This document shows, one piece after another, positions 26,495 to 34,903 of a stretch of DNA of 64,000 bases (its first letter is position 1; each line of letters opens with the position of its first letter). Made by a program: the position numbers and the translations under genes. The stretch comes from Streptomyces fragilis. Its GTDB lineage: Bacteria > Actinomycetota > Actinomycetes > Streptomycetales > Streptomycetaceae. The stretch lies in NCBI RefSeq assembly GCF_003112515.1, contig NZ_BEVZ01000006.1, forward strand, positions 434,001 through 498,000, given 5' to 3'. Under the pieces are notes generated by a model that was given only the letters and a program-made list of their open reading frames with translations, was not told where the DNA came from and searched no databases.

Positions 26495-26618
26495 ACGGCG
26501 GGGCCGCCTCGCGCGGTCCGCCGCCTCGGTCCGTACTCGGTGCGCACCCGGTCTGTACCCGGTCCGAGGCGGTGCGGACGTGGCGCGGCGTCCGCACCCG
26601 GCTCGGAGCCACGGGCGC

Positions 26619-27203
26619 TCAGAAGGTGTACGGCTCCGCGGTGCGCGCGGCGCGCAGCGCCCTGCCCCACCAGGCCACCTGGTCCAGCAGCTTCTTCGCC
26701 GCGACGTCCGCGCCCTGAGGCGCGTTGCCGTCGGCGAAGGCCCCCCAGGGGTTGTGCAGGCTGACCATCTCGCGCACCGTCATGGCGTGCACCTCGGCGA
26801 AGACCTGCCGCAGGTGCTCGGCGGCCCGCAGGCCGCCTCCCATGCCGCCGTAGGACACCAGCCCCACCGGCTTGGCGGCCCACTCCTGCAGGTGCCAGTC
26901 GATGATGTTCTTCAGCGAGGCGGGGAAGGAGTGGTTGTACTCGGGGGTGACCACGATGAACGCGTCGGCGGAGTGCAGCCGCTCGGACAGCTGGTCCTTC
27001 ACGGTGCGGACGTGCTCGGCCGGCTCCTCGCCCATCGCCGGCATGGCGAGCGGCAGCGGGTGGTCCACGACGTCGATCACGTCGACCGTCATGTCGTCGC
27101 GCTCCTGGGCCTGCTGGGCGAACCAGTGGCCGACCTTGTCGCCGAGACGCCCGCCGCGCGCGCTACCGATGATGACCGCGAGAGACAGGGGCTGGGTGGT
27201 CAT
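26619..27203 (-). CDS. NAD(P)H-dependent FMN reductase
   Basis: 194 residues, flavodoxin-like. SLAVIIGSARGGRLGDKVG at residue 6 (GSxRxxR-type FMN phosphate loop), FIVVTPEYNHSFPASLKNIIDWH (PEYN signature), and VSYGGMGGGLRAAEHLRQV are diagnostic of SsuE/ArsH-like reductases. A TetR operator lies at its promoter about 70 bp upstream. Possible roles are supply of reduced flavin or two-electron quinone reduction; which is not visible. Confidence 0.9.
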   Translation of the reverse strand: MTTQPLSLAVIIGSARGGRLGDKVGHWFAQQAQERDDMTVDVIDVVDHPLPLAMPAMGEEPAEHVRTVKDQLSERLHSADAFIVVTPEYNHSFPASLKNIIDWHLQEWAAKPVGLVSYGGMGGGLRAAEHLRQVFAEVHAMTVREMVSLHNPWGAFADGNAPQGADVAAKKLLDQVAWWGRALRAARTAEPYTF

Positions 27204-27263
27204 GTTTCCCTCCAGAAGAGACGGCTTGGTGCGGGACGCGACATGCGACGCCCTGACATCAAA

Positions 27264-27286
27264 GTAAACTACACCGTGCGGAGTAA
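27264..27286. promoter_or_regulatory. TetR operator site A, upstream of the FMN reductase
   Basis: The 16-mer GTAAACTACACCGTGC (27264-27279) is, on the minus strand, GCACGGTGTAGTTTAC, nearly identical (15 of 16) to the sequence at 28146-28161 in front of the VOC gene. TAGTTT in it can act as a -10 for the reductase gene. It also lies just beyond the 3' end of the TetR gene. Confidence 0.6.
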
Positions 27287-27327
27287 AAAGTCCTTCCGGG
27301 TCGCGCTCCCGCCGACCGTGGGCAGGG

Positions 27328-27975
27328 TCAGGAGCGCGCCCCGTACAGCCTCAGGAAGGCACGCACTCCGGCGGTGACCAGCGCCTCCAACTCGTCCGCG
27401 GGCAGGGGCAGGGCTCCATGGAAGGAGCGCTCGTACGCCTCGGAGGTGACGAGCTGGGTGAAGTGGGCGGCCGCCTCCTGGGGCTCGTCCGTCCGCAGCC
27501 GGCCGGCCGCGGACAGGGTGGCGAAGTGCCGGGCGAGCCGGGCCTGCGTACGCCCCGGCCCTTCGGTGCGCCAGCTGTCGGTGACCTCGCCGGGCAGCCT
27601 GGACGCCTCCGCGAAGATGACCCGTACCAGGGCGAAGTGCTCCTTGAAGCCGCTCTGCGGCGTGGCGAGGGCACAGCCGAGCGCCACGAGCTCGGCCTCC
27701 AGGTCGACCGGCGAGGCCAGGTGCCGGTCGATGAGCTCCTCCTGGTGCTCCGCCACCGCGTGCGTACTCTCCTTCAGCACGCACAGGAGCAACTGCTCCT
27801 TGTCCTGGTAGTGGTTGTAGATGGTGCGCTTGGAGACGTGCGCCTCGGCCGCGATGCTGTCCACGCTGGCACGGATGTAGCCCTCGCGGCCGAAGACGAC
27901 GCGGGCCGCGCGGTCGATCGCTACGCGCTTCGCGGGCCTCCCTGTTCGCGCCGGCGGGGTCGTTGCGGCCGTCAT
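27328..27975 (-). CDS. TetR-family transcriptional regulator
   Basis: 215 residues from ATG 27975, AAGGAG nine bases upstream. Helix-turn-helix region RVAIDRAARVVFGREGYIRASVDSIAAEAHVSKRTIYNHYQDKEQLL. C-terminal part resembles AefR/TetR_C_33-type drug regulators (EELIDRHLASPVDLEAELVALG). Repeated operator-like sequences at 27264, 28011, 28120 and 28146 flank it on both sides, so it probably represses itself, the FMN reductase and the divergent VOC-YczE-MFS genes. Ligand unknown. Confidence 0.88.
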   Translation of the reverse strand: MTAATTPPARTGRPAKRVAIDRAARVVFGREGYIRASVDSIAAEAHVSKRTIYNHYQDKEQLLLCVLKESTHAVAEHQEELIDRHLASPVDLEAELVALGCALATPQSGFKEHFALVRVIFAEASRLPGEVTDSWRTEGPGRTQARLARHFATLSAAGRLRTDEPQEAAAHFTQLVTSEAYERSFHGALPLPADELEALVTAGVRAFLRLYGARS

Positions 27976-28010
27976 GGTGCTCCACTCCTTCGATTGCGCG
28001 CCAACGTTCG

Positions 28011-28031
28011 AAACTGTACCGCCCGGTTTAC
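28011..28031. promoter_or_regulatory. TetR operator site B, in the regulator's own upstream region
   Basis: AAACTGTACCGCCCGGTTTAC has AAAC/GTTT outer and CCG/CGG inner symmetry and shares ACCGxCCGGTTTAC with site C. It lies 36 bp upstream of the TetR ATG. Confidence 0.6.
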
Positions 28032-28118
28032 CGGCGGCGCCCGCCCCCACCGTCGCCACGTCCGCCCCCACCGTCGCCGCGTCCACCCCGCCCGGTTGGA
28101 CCCCCGCCCTCCTTCGAT

Positions 28119-28161
28119 TGCACCGTCCGGTTTACTTTCTGCCCTGCACGGTGTAGTTTCC
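28119..28161 (+). promoter_or_regulatory. Promoter of the VOC-YczE-MFS genes with TetR operator sites C and D
   Basis: Site C GCACCGTCCGGTTTAC (28120-28135) and site D GCACGGTGTAGTTTCC (28146-28161) overlap TTTACT (-35, 28131-28136) and TAGTTT (-10, 28154-28159), which are 17 bases apart. Both polymerase contacts would be covered by repressor. Confidence 0.65.
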
Positions 28162-28264
28162 TTTATGGCGGACGGCGGGCCCCGCACCATCCGGCCCCGG
28201 CGTGTCCGGCCCCTCCCCGTCTCGGCAGCCCCCGACGAGGGGTGTTCATGAAAGAGAGGACGTC

Positions 28265-28585
28265 ATGTTCGGCAAGCTCACGGTGATCAAGATCTTCTGC
28301 GAGGACCTCGACACGATGGCCGCCTTCTACCGCGACCGGCTCGGCCTGAAGATCCGCGAGGAGTACCCGGGCGTCAGCGTGGTCTTCGACACCGGTCACG
28401 ACGGTGAGCTGATCATCCAGAAGGGCACCCAGCCCAACGCCCTCGCCTTCACCCAGGTGGACATCCCCGCGGCCCACGAAGCCCTGGGCGACCTCGGCCC
28501 CACGGACGTCTTCCCGCACAAGACGGGTGAGCGGTTCGAGATCACCGACCCCGAGGGCAACCAGCTGATCTTCGTCAACGCCTGA
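28265..28585 (+). CDS. VOC-superfamily (glyoxalase/bleomycin-resistance fold) protein
   Basis: 106 residues from ATG 28265 with GAGAGG upstream. One VOC domain: LTVIKIFCEDLDTMAAFYRDRLGLKI, SVVFDTGHDGELIIQKG, and the C-terminal FEITDPEGNQLIFVN. Such single-domain proteins may bind drugs, or act as metal-dependent lyases or dioxygenases. It is the first gene after a TetR-controlled promoter that also serves transporter genes, which suggests a detoxification role by inference only. Confidence 0.85.
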   Translation: MFGKLTVIKIFCEDLDTMAAFYRDRLGLKIREEYPGVSVVFDTGHDGELIIQKGTQPNALAFTQVDIPAAHEALGDLGPTDVFPHKTGERFEITDPEGNQLIFVNA

Positions 28586-28738
28586 CGGCTCCCTGCGGCG
28601 GGCCTGCCGCGGCGTCTCCCCTTGGACGTGCCGGCGGGCCCGACCCTCCCCCTTGATGCTCCCCTGCGGGCGCTCCGGCCCGTGTCTTCCCCCTCACGCG
28701 CCGGACGTCCCGCAGGGGCCTCCCCAGAGGAACCCCGT

Positions 28739-29443
28739 ATGTCCACTTCACGAACGACCGCCGTGTCGGTCCGGGGTCGAGGCCCCCGGGCCCTGCGTGA
28801 GAACCTCACGCGCTACGTCCTCTACCTGGCCGGCTGCCTGGTCTTCGCGGCCGGAGCCACCCTCTTCATCCACTCCGACCTCGGGGTGGACCCCCTGGAC
28901 GTCCTCTCGCTGGGCATCCTGGAGCACGTCCCCCTCACGATCGGCGTGGCGCAGGCGTTCATCGCGGCCGTGTGCATCGCCGTCTGGTCGCTGTGGAACC
29001 GCCGACGCCCGGTGGTGATGCCCTTCGTCACCTTCCTCCTCTGCGGCAGCCTCATTGACCTGATGCTCCTCGCCGACCTGGAATGGATCGCCCCCGTGCC
29101 CTCGCTGGTCCTCGCGGTCCTGCTGTGCGCCTACGGCTCCTCCCTGATCATCATGAGCGGCACCGGCATCCGCGCCATGGACCTGATCGTGATCTCCCTC
29201 AACCAGCGCTGGAAGGTGCCCTTCTGGTGCGCGAAGGTCGGCGTCGAAGCCGTCCTGCTCACGCTCGGGTGGCTGCTGGGCGGCCCCGTCGGGATCGGCA
29301 CCCTGGCCTTCCTGGTCTTCGTCGACGGTCTCATCCAGCCCTTCATGTCCTTCAACAGCGCCGTCTTCCACCTGGCCAACCGCGGCCTGGAGCGTCCCGG
29401 CGGCGTCGGCGGGCCCGTCCTCGAAGACGCGGGTGCCCGATGA
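28739..29443 (+). CDS. YczE/YyaS/YitT-family integral membrane protein
   Basis: 234 residues from ATG 28739 (AGAGG upstream). Five or six hydrophobic segments. Family features: YVLYLAGCLVFAAGATLFIHSDLGVDPLDVLSLGI and GTGIRAMDLIVISLNQRW. YczE-type proteins are membrane proteins of poorly known function, in Bacillus needed for some lipopeptide production. Its stop overlaps the start of the MFS gene (ATGA), so the two are co-translated. Confidence 0.85.
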   Translation: MSTSRTTAVSVRGRGPRALRENLTRYVLYLAGCLVFAAGATLFIHSDLGVDPLDVLSLGILEHVPLTIGVAQAFIAAVCIAVWSLWNRRRPVVMPFVTFLLCGSLIDLMLLADLEWIAPVPSLVLAVLLCAYGSSLIIMSGTGIRAMDLIVISLNQRWKVPFWCAKVGVEAVLLTLGWLLGGPVGIGTLAFLVFVDGLIQPFMSFNSAVFHLANRGLERPGGVGGPVLEDAGAR

Positions 29444-30693
29444 GCGCCGTCGCACAGGAACAGGAACCCGTACCCGTCCGCCGGGGGACGCTGCCCCTCC
29501 TGCTCTTCGCCTCGACCCTGGCCGTGATGGCGGGCTCCATCCTCGCGCCGGTCATCCAGGTCATCCGCGGCGACCTCGGGGTCAGCGGCACCGCTGCCGG
29601 CCTCATCATCACCACCCACAGCCTCTCCATCGCCGTCACCAGCCCCCTGGTCGGCTGGATGATCGACCGCTGGGGCGTCCGCATGCCACTGGCGGGCGGA
29701 CTGGTGCTGTACGGGCTGTCCGGCGGCGTCGGGATGGTCGTCGACAGCTATCCCGCACTCATCGCCACACGTGCCGTCTTCGGCGTCGGAGCGGCCTTCG
29801 TTTTCTCGGGCACCACCGTGGCCATGCTCAACCTGTACCGGGGAACCGCCCGGGACCGTGCGATGGGCCTGCGGGGAACGGCCACCAGCGCGGGCGGCGT
29901 GCTCTGGCCGCTGCTGTCCGGAGCCGTCGGGGGGATCTCCTGGCACCTCCCCTTCGGGATCTACCTGGTGGGCGTGCCCCTCGGTATCGCCACGGCCCTG
30001 ATGCTCCCCCGCACGAAGCCGACGGGCTCCGCCGGCACGGCCGGACCGGGACTCGGCGCCTGGGCGATGCTGCGCCGGTACCGTCTCCTGCTCGTCTGGT
30101 ACGCGCTGCAGTTCTGCGCCTCCCTGCTGATGTACGCGCTGGTGGTCTTCGTCCCGGACCGGCTGTCCGGGTTCGGCGTCGAGGATCCGCTGCTGGTCTC
30201 CCTCTACACCGTGGGCATGTCCGGTGCGATGAGTCTGATCGGGCTCGCGTACGCGACGCTGCGCGCGCGGCTGGCCTACGGCACGCTGCTGCGCGGCTCG
30301 CTGGTGCTGCTGACGGCCGCCTTCCTCGTGCTCGCCGTCGCGCCCAACGCCCCCCTCCTGTTCCTCGCGCCGCTGCTGTTCGGTCTCGGCCAGGGAGTGT
30401 TCTTCCCGGTCTCCACCGTCCTCATCGGCGAGGGCGTGCCCGAAGAGGTCCGGGGAAAGGCCACCTCCCTGTCGGGGACGGCCACCTTCGCCGGGCAGTT
30501 CGCCTCACCCCTGCTGATCGGGCCGCTCATCCAGGCGACCTCGCCGCTCACGGGATTCCTCCTCGCGGCGGCCGTGCCCGCACTGGCCGCGGTCCTCCTG
30601 ATGGTCACCCGCACGGACACGACGGAGCCCGACGCCGACGCCGACGGCGGCGCTCCGGCCCCGGTCCCGCAGACCACCACGCGCACCGGGTGA
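29440..30693 (+). CDS. MFS transporter
   Basis: 417 residues from ATG 29440. Twelve hydrophobic segments; motif A-like LVGWMIDRWGVRMPLAGGLV between helices 2 and 3, and ATRAVFGVGAAFVFSGTTVAMLNLY further on. C-terminal cytoplasmic tail is Asp/Ala/Pro-rich. Probably an efflux carrier under the TetR regulator. Substrate unknown; proximity to the angucycline cluster makes export of that product or of a related quinone possible. Confidence 0.87.
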   Translation: MSAVAQEQEPVPVRRGTLPLLLFASTLAVMAGSILAPVIQVIRGDLGVSGTAAGLIITTHSLSIAVTSPLVGWMIDRWGVRMPLAGGLVLYGLSGGVGMVVDSYPALIATRAVFGVGAAFVFSGTTVAMLNLYRGTARDRAMGLRGTATSAGGVLWPLLSGAVGGISWHLPFGIYLVGVPLGIATALMLPRTKPTGSAGTAGPGLGAWAMLRRYRLLLVWYALQFCASLLMYALVVFVPDRLSGFGVEDPLLVSLYTVGMSGAMSLIGLAYATLRARLAYGTLLRGSLVLLTAAFLVLAVAPNAPLLFLAPLLFGLGQGVFFPVSTVLIGEGVPEEVRGKATSLSGTATFAGQFASPLLIGPLIQATSPLTGFLLAAAVPALAAVLLMVTRTDTTEPDADADGGAPAPVPQTTTRTG

Positions 30694-31057
30694 GGACGGA
30701 TCCGTCGCGCCCCGTCCCGGGGCACCGCGGGAGTCCGGGACCGGTCGTCCCCTCCACGGCCTCGAGGCCACCACGGAGCGGCCCCGGTCCCGCACTCCGC
30801 CGGTGACGACGGAATGCCGGCGGTCCGGCAACGACATTTGACGTAAACGTGACAAACTTGCGCAACGATCTGATAGGGCGGATCTTGCGCCATTCTTCAC
30901 CGCCCAAGATCCTGGTGGCCGGGTTCTCCCGACCGCTTCGCCGATGCGCGAGCCGGTCGCGGACCTCTTTCCCCACCACTCGCGTTCCTTCGCCTGCTCG
31001 ACACCGGCGTCCCGGCCGGGCAGGCGGGGGAACGGACGGAAAAGGAAGGCGTCGGAC
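30694..31057. other. Intergenic region without a supportable gene
   Basis: 363 bp. The first part is GC-rich with short inverted repeats. Around 30836-30880 there is an AT-richer stretch with TTGACG and GTGACA hexamers and GATAGG about 17 bases after the latter, a weak promoter candidate for the methyltransferase gene. No coding sequence is convincing. Confidence 0.4.
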
Positions 31058-31858
31058 ATGGCGAGCGGAACGTCGCAGCAGTCGTACAGCACGGGATCAC
31101 TGACCCGGGGGACCTTCTCCCCGCTCGACCAGATCCGGCTGTTCGAGCGGAAGTACGACCCCGTGACCCGCGCCGTCGTCGAGGCGCTTCCCGTGGAGCC
31201 GGCGTGGCGCTGCCTCGAACTCGGCGCCGGCGCGGGGTCGATGTCCTACTGGCTGGCGGAGCGGGTGCCCCAGGGGCAGGTACTCGCCGTCGACATCGAC
31301 GTCAGCCGGCTGGACGCCGAGCATGCCGCGAACCTGACCGTGCGGCAGGCCGACATCGTCGCCGCGGAGTTCGAGGAGGGCGCCTACGACCTGGTCCTCG
31401 CGCGGGCCGTGCTCGAGCACCTGCCCGACCCCGACGCGGTGCTGCGGCGCGCGGCGCGCTGGCTGGCACCCGGTGGCTGGCTGGTGGTGGAGGACTTCTA
31501 CTACCTGCCGGCCGAGCACGCCGCGACGGCCGTGGGACGCACCCTCGTCGGCGGATACGTACGGCGCATGCAGGAACAGGGGGCCGACATGGGATGGGCA
31601 CGGCACCTGCCGGCCGCCCTGGCGCGGGCCGGCCTGGAACCGGCCGGCCTGCGGCTCACCCCCGCGGGCCCGGGGCAGTCGGCCGCGGACGACGAGCTGA
31701 TCGGCCTGCGGCTGAAGCAGGAGGGCCACGCACTGGTCGACAACGGCATGGTCACCGCGGACGAACTCGCGGAATTCATGGACCTGCTGGGCCGGCCGGA
31801 GGGGCGGGACATGACGACGCTCATGGTCTCGGCGTGGGCCCGCCGCCCGCAGGGGTGA
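31058..31858 (+). CDS. Class I SAM-dependent methyltransferase
   Basis: 266 residues from ATG 31058 (GGAAGG upstream). Motif I WRCLELGAGAGSMSYWLAERV, motif II VLAVDIDVSRLD, motif III DLVLARAVLEHLPDPDAVLRRAARWLAPGG and post-motif VVEDFYYL fit Methyltransf_11/25-type enzymes. N-terminal TRGTFSPLDQIRLFERKYDPVTR is specific to a subgroup often found near secondary metabolism. Acceptor unknown; it stands apart from the angucycline operon. Confidence 0.87.
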   Translation: MASGTSQQSYSTGSLTRGTFSPLDQIRLFERKYDPVTRAVVEALPVEPAWRCLELGAGAGSMSYWLAERVPQGQVLAVDIDVSRLDAEHAANLTVRQADIVAAEFEEGAYDLVLARAVLEHLPDPDAVLRRAARWLAPGGWLVVEDFYYLPAEHAATAVGRTLVGGYVRRMQEQGADMGWARHLPAALARAGLEPAGLRLTPAGPGQSAADDELIGLRLKQEGHALVDNGMVTADELAEFMDLLGRPEGRDMTTLMVSAWARRPQG

Positions 31859-31992
31859 GCGCCCCGGCCCTCGCACTCCCGCCCATCACCCCGCGTGCCC
31901 GGTGCACCAGGAGAGGCCCGGCTCGCGACGAGTTGCACGGTTCACCTCGAACCGCACACCCGAATCACCGTGAAGAGAAGGACCACACGACC

Positions 31993-32637
31993 ATGACCGT
32001 CGACGAAGCCGCGTTCCTGCGGGTCGAGATCACCCTCGATCTCACCTGCGTCCACTCCTTCATCGGGTTCACCCGCTTCGAACGGGTCGCCGCCCGCCAC
32101 CGGGCGGAAGGCGGCCGGCTCGAGGTGGTCTTCCGCCCCTTCCAGGTCTCCCCCGACGCGCCGCCGGAGGGGCGGCCGCTGGCCGAAGTGCACCGTGAGT
32201 TCTTCGGCAGCGCCGCCCGGGCCGCCCAGGCGACCGCGGGCATGGCCGCCATCGGCGCCGAGGAGGGCCTGGAGCTGAACTTCGACCGCGCCGTGCACGT
32301 GAACACCTTCGAGGCCCACCGCCTTCTGGCCACCGCGGCCCGCCAAGGACGGGGCGAAGCCATGGCCGAACGCATCTTCCGGGCCTACCTGACCGAAGGG
32401 CTCAACATCGGCGACCGCGCCACCCTCGACAGGCTCGCCGCCGAGACCGGCGTCGAGCCGAGTCCGGACGGTGCCGACGAACTGCGGGCCGAACTGTCCC
32501 GGGTGCTGGCCACGGGTGTCCGCTCCGTACCGCTGTTCGACTTCGGTGGGGGAATCCGCCTGTCGGGCGCACAGTCCGAGGAGGCGTTCCGGCGGGCCTT
32601 CGCGTCCGCCCTCGCGGGCAGCGCCCGACTGCACTGA
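31993..32637 (+). CDS. DsbA/FrnE-family thioredoxin-fold protein
   Basis: 214 residues. VEITLDLTCVHSFIGFTRFERVAARH replaces the FrnE-family DxxCPWCYxG region: only the first Cys of C-x-x-C is kept (C-V-H-S). The helical insertion (AEVHREFFGSAARAAQATAGMAAIGAEEGLELNFD) and cis-Pro region GVRSVPLFDFGGGIRLSGAQ are typical. FrnE-like proteins are often found in aromatic polyketide clusters. With one Cys it cannot form the intramolecular disulfide; isomerase or glutathione/mycothiol-transferase-like function is possible. Confidence 0.8.
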   Translation: MTVDEAAFLRVEITLDLTCVHSFIGFTRFERVAARHRAEGGRLEVVFRPFQVSPDAPPEGRPLAEVHREFFGSAARAAQATAGMAAIGAEEGLELNFDRAVHVNTFEAHRLLATAARQGRGEAMAERIFRAYLTEGLNIGDRATLDRLAAETGVEPSPDGADELRAELSRVLATGVRSVPLFDFGGGIRLSGAQSEEAFRRAFASALAGSARLH

Positions 32638-32672
32638 TCCGACCGCTCCGCACACCTTCCACGGGAGAACCC

Positions 32673-33626
32673 ATGCGATCGACGCGCATACGCCGTGCCT
32701 GGGCCACCGCGGCCGTCACCGTGCTGGCGCTCACCACCACCACGGGCCTGACCACCGCCGCGGCCGAACCCTCGGCCGTCCGCCCCGCCCTGAGCGGAGC
32801 CGTCGGAGCCGTCGCCGAGAACGGGGCCCCGCAGGTCCTGCACCTCAGGTCCACCGTCGACGGGCTCAACGCACCGGCCACCGCACGCCCCGGTCCGACC
32901 GAGTTCCGGGTGTCCACCACGGATCCCGCGTCGGGCTGGATATCACTCGTCCGCCCGAAGCCCGGCGTGACGTTCGAGAGCTTCCGCTCATCCATCCTGA
33001 AAATGATCAACGCGGTCGGGCCCGACATCGTCGAGGGCAGCGCCGAGATGCGGGAGAAGGCGGAGCTGCTCGGCGGCACGGTGATCCACACGAACCTCCC
33101 GGCCTCCTTCACCAGGACCCTGACCCCGGGCACCTACTGGTTCTTCGACTACCGGAACATCCGGGACGCGAACCCCCGCCACAGCGTGCTGCGCGTCGAC
33201 GGCACCGTCAGGGCCGCCACCACGCCGTTCCCCACCGCCACCCTCGTCAGCAGGATGATCGACGGTCAGCCGCGCTGGATCCTCAGCGGTACCGTGCGGG
33301 CGGGCCGCCCGATCCTCTTCCGCAACGAGATGCCCGAGGGCCAGAACGCCGAGGCCATCTTCTTCCGGCTCGCGGACGACGTCACCGAGGAGGACGTCCG
33401 CGCCTACGTCGACGACTTCGGGGACACCGGAGCCTTCCCCGACCACGCCGGTCCCCTCGACCTGGAGCAGGGCACCGGTGGTCTGCCCATGAACACGGGT
33501 GAGGCGTCGCTGCTCGAACTCACGCTCCAGCCCGGCCGCTACGTCGTCGTCGACTTCTTCAGCGACGCCGAGGACGGGAGCAGCCTCCTCAAGCGCGGCC
33601 ACTGGGAGATCGTCGAAGTCAGCTGA
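32673..33626 (+). CDS. Secreted protein of unknown function
   Basis: 317 residues. N-terminal signal peptide: MRSTRIRRAW charged region, then AAVTVLALTTTTGLTTAAAE with a cleavage site near residue 31. The mature part is Gly/Asp/Thr-rich with beta-type segments (GTYWFFDYRNIRDANP, GRYVVVDFFSDAEDGSSLLKRGHWEIVEV) that look like a repeated plastocyanin- or copper-protein-like beta sandwich, but no metal ligands are obvious. Several Streptomyces secreted proteins end with this kind of 'PGRYVVVDF' segment. Function unknown. Confidence 0.75.
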   Translation: MRSTRIRRAWATAAVTVLALTTTTGLTTAAAEPSAVRPALSGAVGAVAENGAPQVLHLRSTVDGLNAPATARPGPTEFRVSTTDPASGWISLVRPKPGVTFESFRSSILKMINAVGPDIVEGSAEMREKAELLGGTVIHTNLPASFTRTLTPGTYWFFDYRNIRDANPRHSVLRVDGTVRAATTPFPTATLVSRMIDGQPRWILSGTVRAGRPILFRNEMPEGQNAEAIFFRLADDVTEEDVRAYVDDFGDTGAFPDHAGPLDLEQGTGGLPMNTGEASLLELTLQPGRYVVVDFFSDAEDGSSLLKRGHWEIVEVS

Positions 33627-33663
33627 CGGAGAACGGGAGAACCGGAGAACGGGAGAACTGGGG
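33627..33663. repeat. Short purine-rich direct repeats before the NAD(P)-binding reductase gene
   Basis: GGAGAAC recurs four times in about 35 bp (spacing 8-9 bases), directly upstream of ATG 33669. Each copy contains GGAG, so several overlapping ribosome binding sites are presented. Confidence 0.6.
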
Positions 33664-33668
33664 AGCTC

Positions 33669-34298
33669 ATGGAACTCACCGTCCTCGGTGCCACGGGAGG
33701 CATCGGCCAGGAGATCGTCCGGCAGGCCCTGGACGCGGGACACCGTGTCACGGCGGTGGTCCGGAATCCCGCCGCACTGACCGTCACCGGTGAGGCCCTG
33801 CGGGTGGTGCGCGCCGACCTGACCGACCCCGAGGCGGTGCGTCCCGCGGTGGCCGACCGGGACGCGGTCCTCTCCGGCCTCGGTGCCCGCAGCCGCAAGG
33901 ACGCCGGGGTGGCGACGCTGCTCACGCGGAGCCTGGTGCGCGCCATGGAGGGAGCGGGCACCCGGCGTCTCCTGGTCGTGAGTGCCGCTCCGGTCGGCCC
34001 CGCACCGCAGGACGGCCTCCTCGACCGCTCCGTGCGCGGCATCGTCTCCGCCGTCCTGAAGGACGTCTACGCCGATCTGCGCGAGATGGAGGCCGAGGTG
34101 GCCCGGAGCACCACGGACTGGACCGTCGTGCGCCCGCCGCGTCTGCGGAACGGACCGCTCACCGGCAGGTACCGGACGGTCGTCGGCGGTTTCCCGCCCA
34201 AGGGCCGGTTCGTCGCCCGCGCGGACGTGGCCCACGCGATGCTGGCGATGACCGGCGACCCGCGGACGGTGAAACAGGGAGTGGGGGTCGCCTACTGA
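33669..34298 (+). CDS. NAD(P)-binding (NmrA/SDR_a5-like) reductase
   Basis: 209 residues. MELTVLGATGGIGQEIVRQALDAGHRVTAVVRNP is an N-terminal Rossmann motif of the BVR-B/flavin-reductase-like atypical SDR group; VLSGLGARSRKDAG and TDWTVVRPPRLRNGPLTGRYR follow the same pattern. Its 3' end overlaps the convergent acyltransferase gene by 7 bp. Function unspecified, perhaps stress-related flavin or quinone reduction. Confidence 0.85.
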   Translation: MELTVLGATGGIGQEIVRQALDAGHRVTAVVRNPAALTVTGEALRVVRADLTDPEAVRPAVADRDAVLSGLGARSRKDAGVATLLTRSLVRAMEGAGTRRLLVVSAAPVGPAPQDGLLDRSVRGIVSAVLKDVYADLREMEAEVARSTTDWTVVRPPRLRNGPLTGRYRTVVGGFPPKGRFVARADVAHAMLAMTGDPRTVKQGVGVAY

Positions 34299-34903
34299 GC
34301 TCGACCCCGGCGGTCGCGTTCGAGGAAGTACAGGCGGGCCCGCTTGTGCTCCAGGGCGACCTCGGCGCCTTCGGTGAATCCCGCGAGGCGCAGTCGCCGG
34401 CGGGACCTGTCGTTACGGACGTCGGGTTCGGCCACCACCCGCAGGTGCGTGGGATCGGACCACACGAACTCCAGAACGGCCTCGAACAGGGAGCCGGCGT
34501 AGCCGCTGCGCGGCGCGGTCGCGGGAGGTGCGAGGAGGATGTGGATCCCGAAGTCGCCGGGCCGGACGTCGTAGTGCTCCCCCAGTGGATCGTGCGCGGG
34601 GTCATAGGTCTGCAGCAGTCCCGCGGGGTGCCCGTCGTGCTCGATCAGGTAGGCGTGGTGGGTCTCCAGGGTGTCCACGAAGGCGTAGATGTCGCGCACC
34701 TGCTCGACCGTGTGCCCGACCATGCCCCAGAACCGCGCACGCTCGTCGTCCACCCAGCGGTGCACGACCGCGGCGTCGTGCTCCGGGTCGAGGACCCGGA
34801 AGGCGACGGTGCCGAAGCCCGGTACGCGGGAGACGTGCGCGAGGGCCGGCGCGTGTGGCGCGGCGGGTTCCCGGGGCGTCGGGGAGGTGGTGGGTCCGGT
34901 CAT
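34292..34903 (-). CDS. GNAT/IucB-type siderophore acyltransferase (DesH-like)
   Basis: 203 residues from ATG 34903, overlapping the acylase stop by 4 bp. VAFRVLDPEHDAAVVHRWVDDERARFWGM, AGLLQTYDPAHDPLGEHYDVRPGDFGIHILLAPP and RVVAEPDVRNDRSRRRLRLAGF match the N-hydroxylysine acyltransferase (RhbD/IucB) fold, and are paralogous to desC in this window (WVTDPKAAYWMM, VVVEPDIRNTAVHALNAF). It may acylate desferrioxamine intermediates with alternative acids. Name DesH is by gene neighbourhood as I recall it. Confidence 0.8.
   Translation of the reverse strand: MTGPTTSPTPREPAAPHAPALAHVSRVPGFGTVAFRVLDPEHDAAVVHRWVDDERARFWGMVGHTVEQVRDIYAFVDTLETHHAYLIEHDGHPAGLLQTYDPAHDPLGEHYDVRPGDFGIHILLAPPATAPRSGYAGSLFEAVLEFVWSDPTHLRVVAEPDVRNDRSRRRLRLAGFTEGAEVALEHKRARLYFLERDRRGRAQ

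Noticed and set aside
26421..27377. 318-codon plus-strand frame over the FMN reductase
   Set aside because: Antisense shadow of a clear reductase gene.
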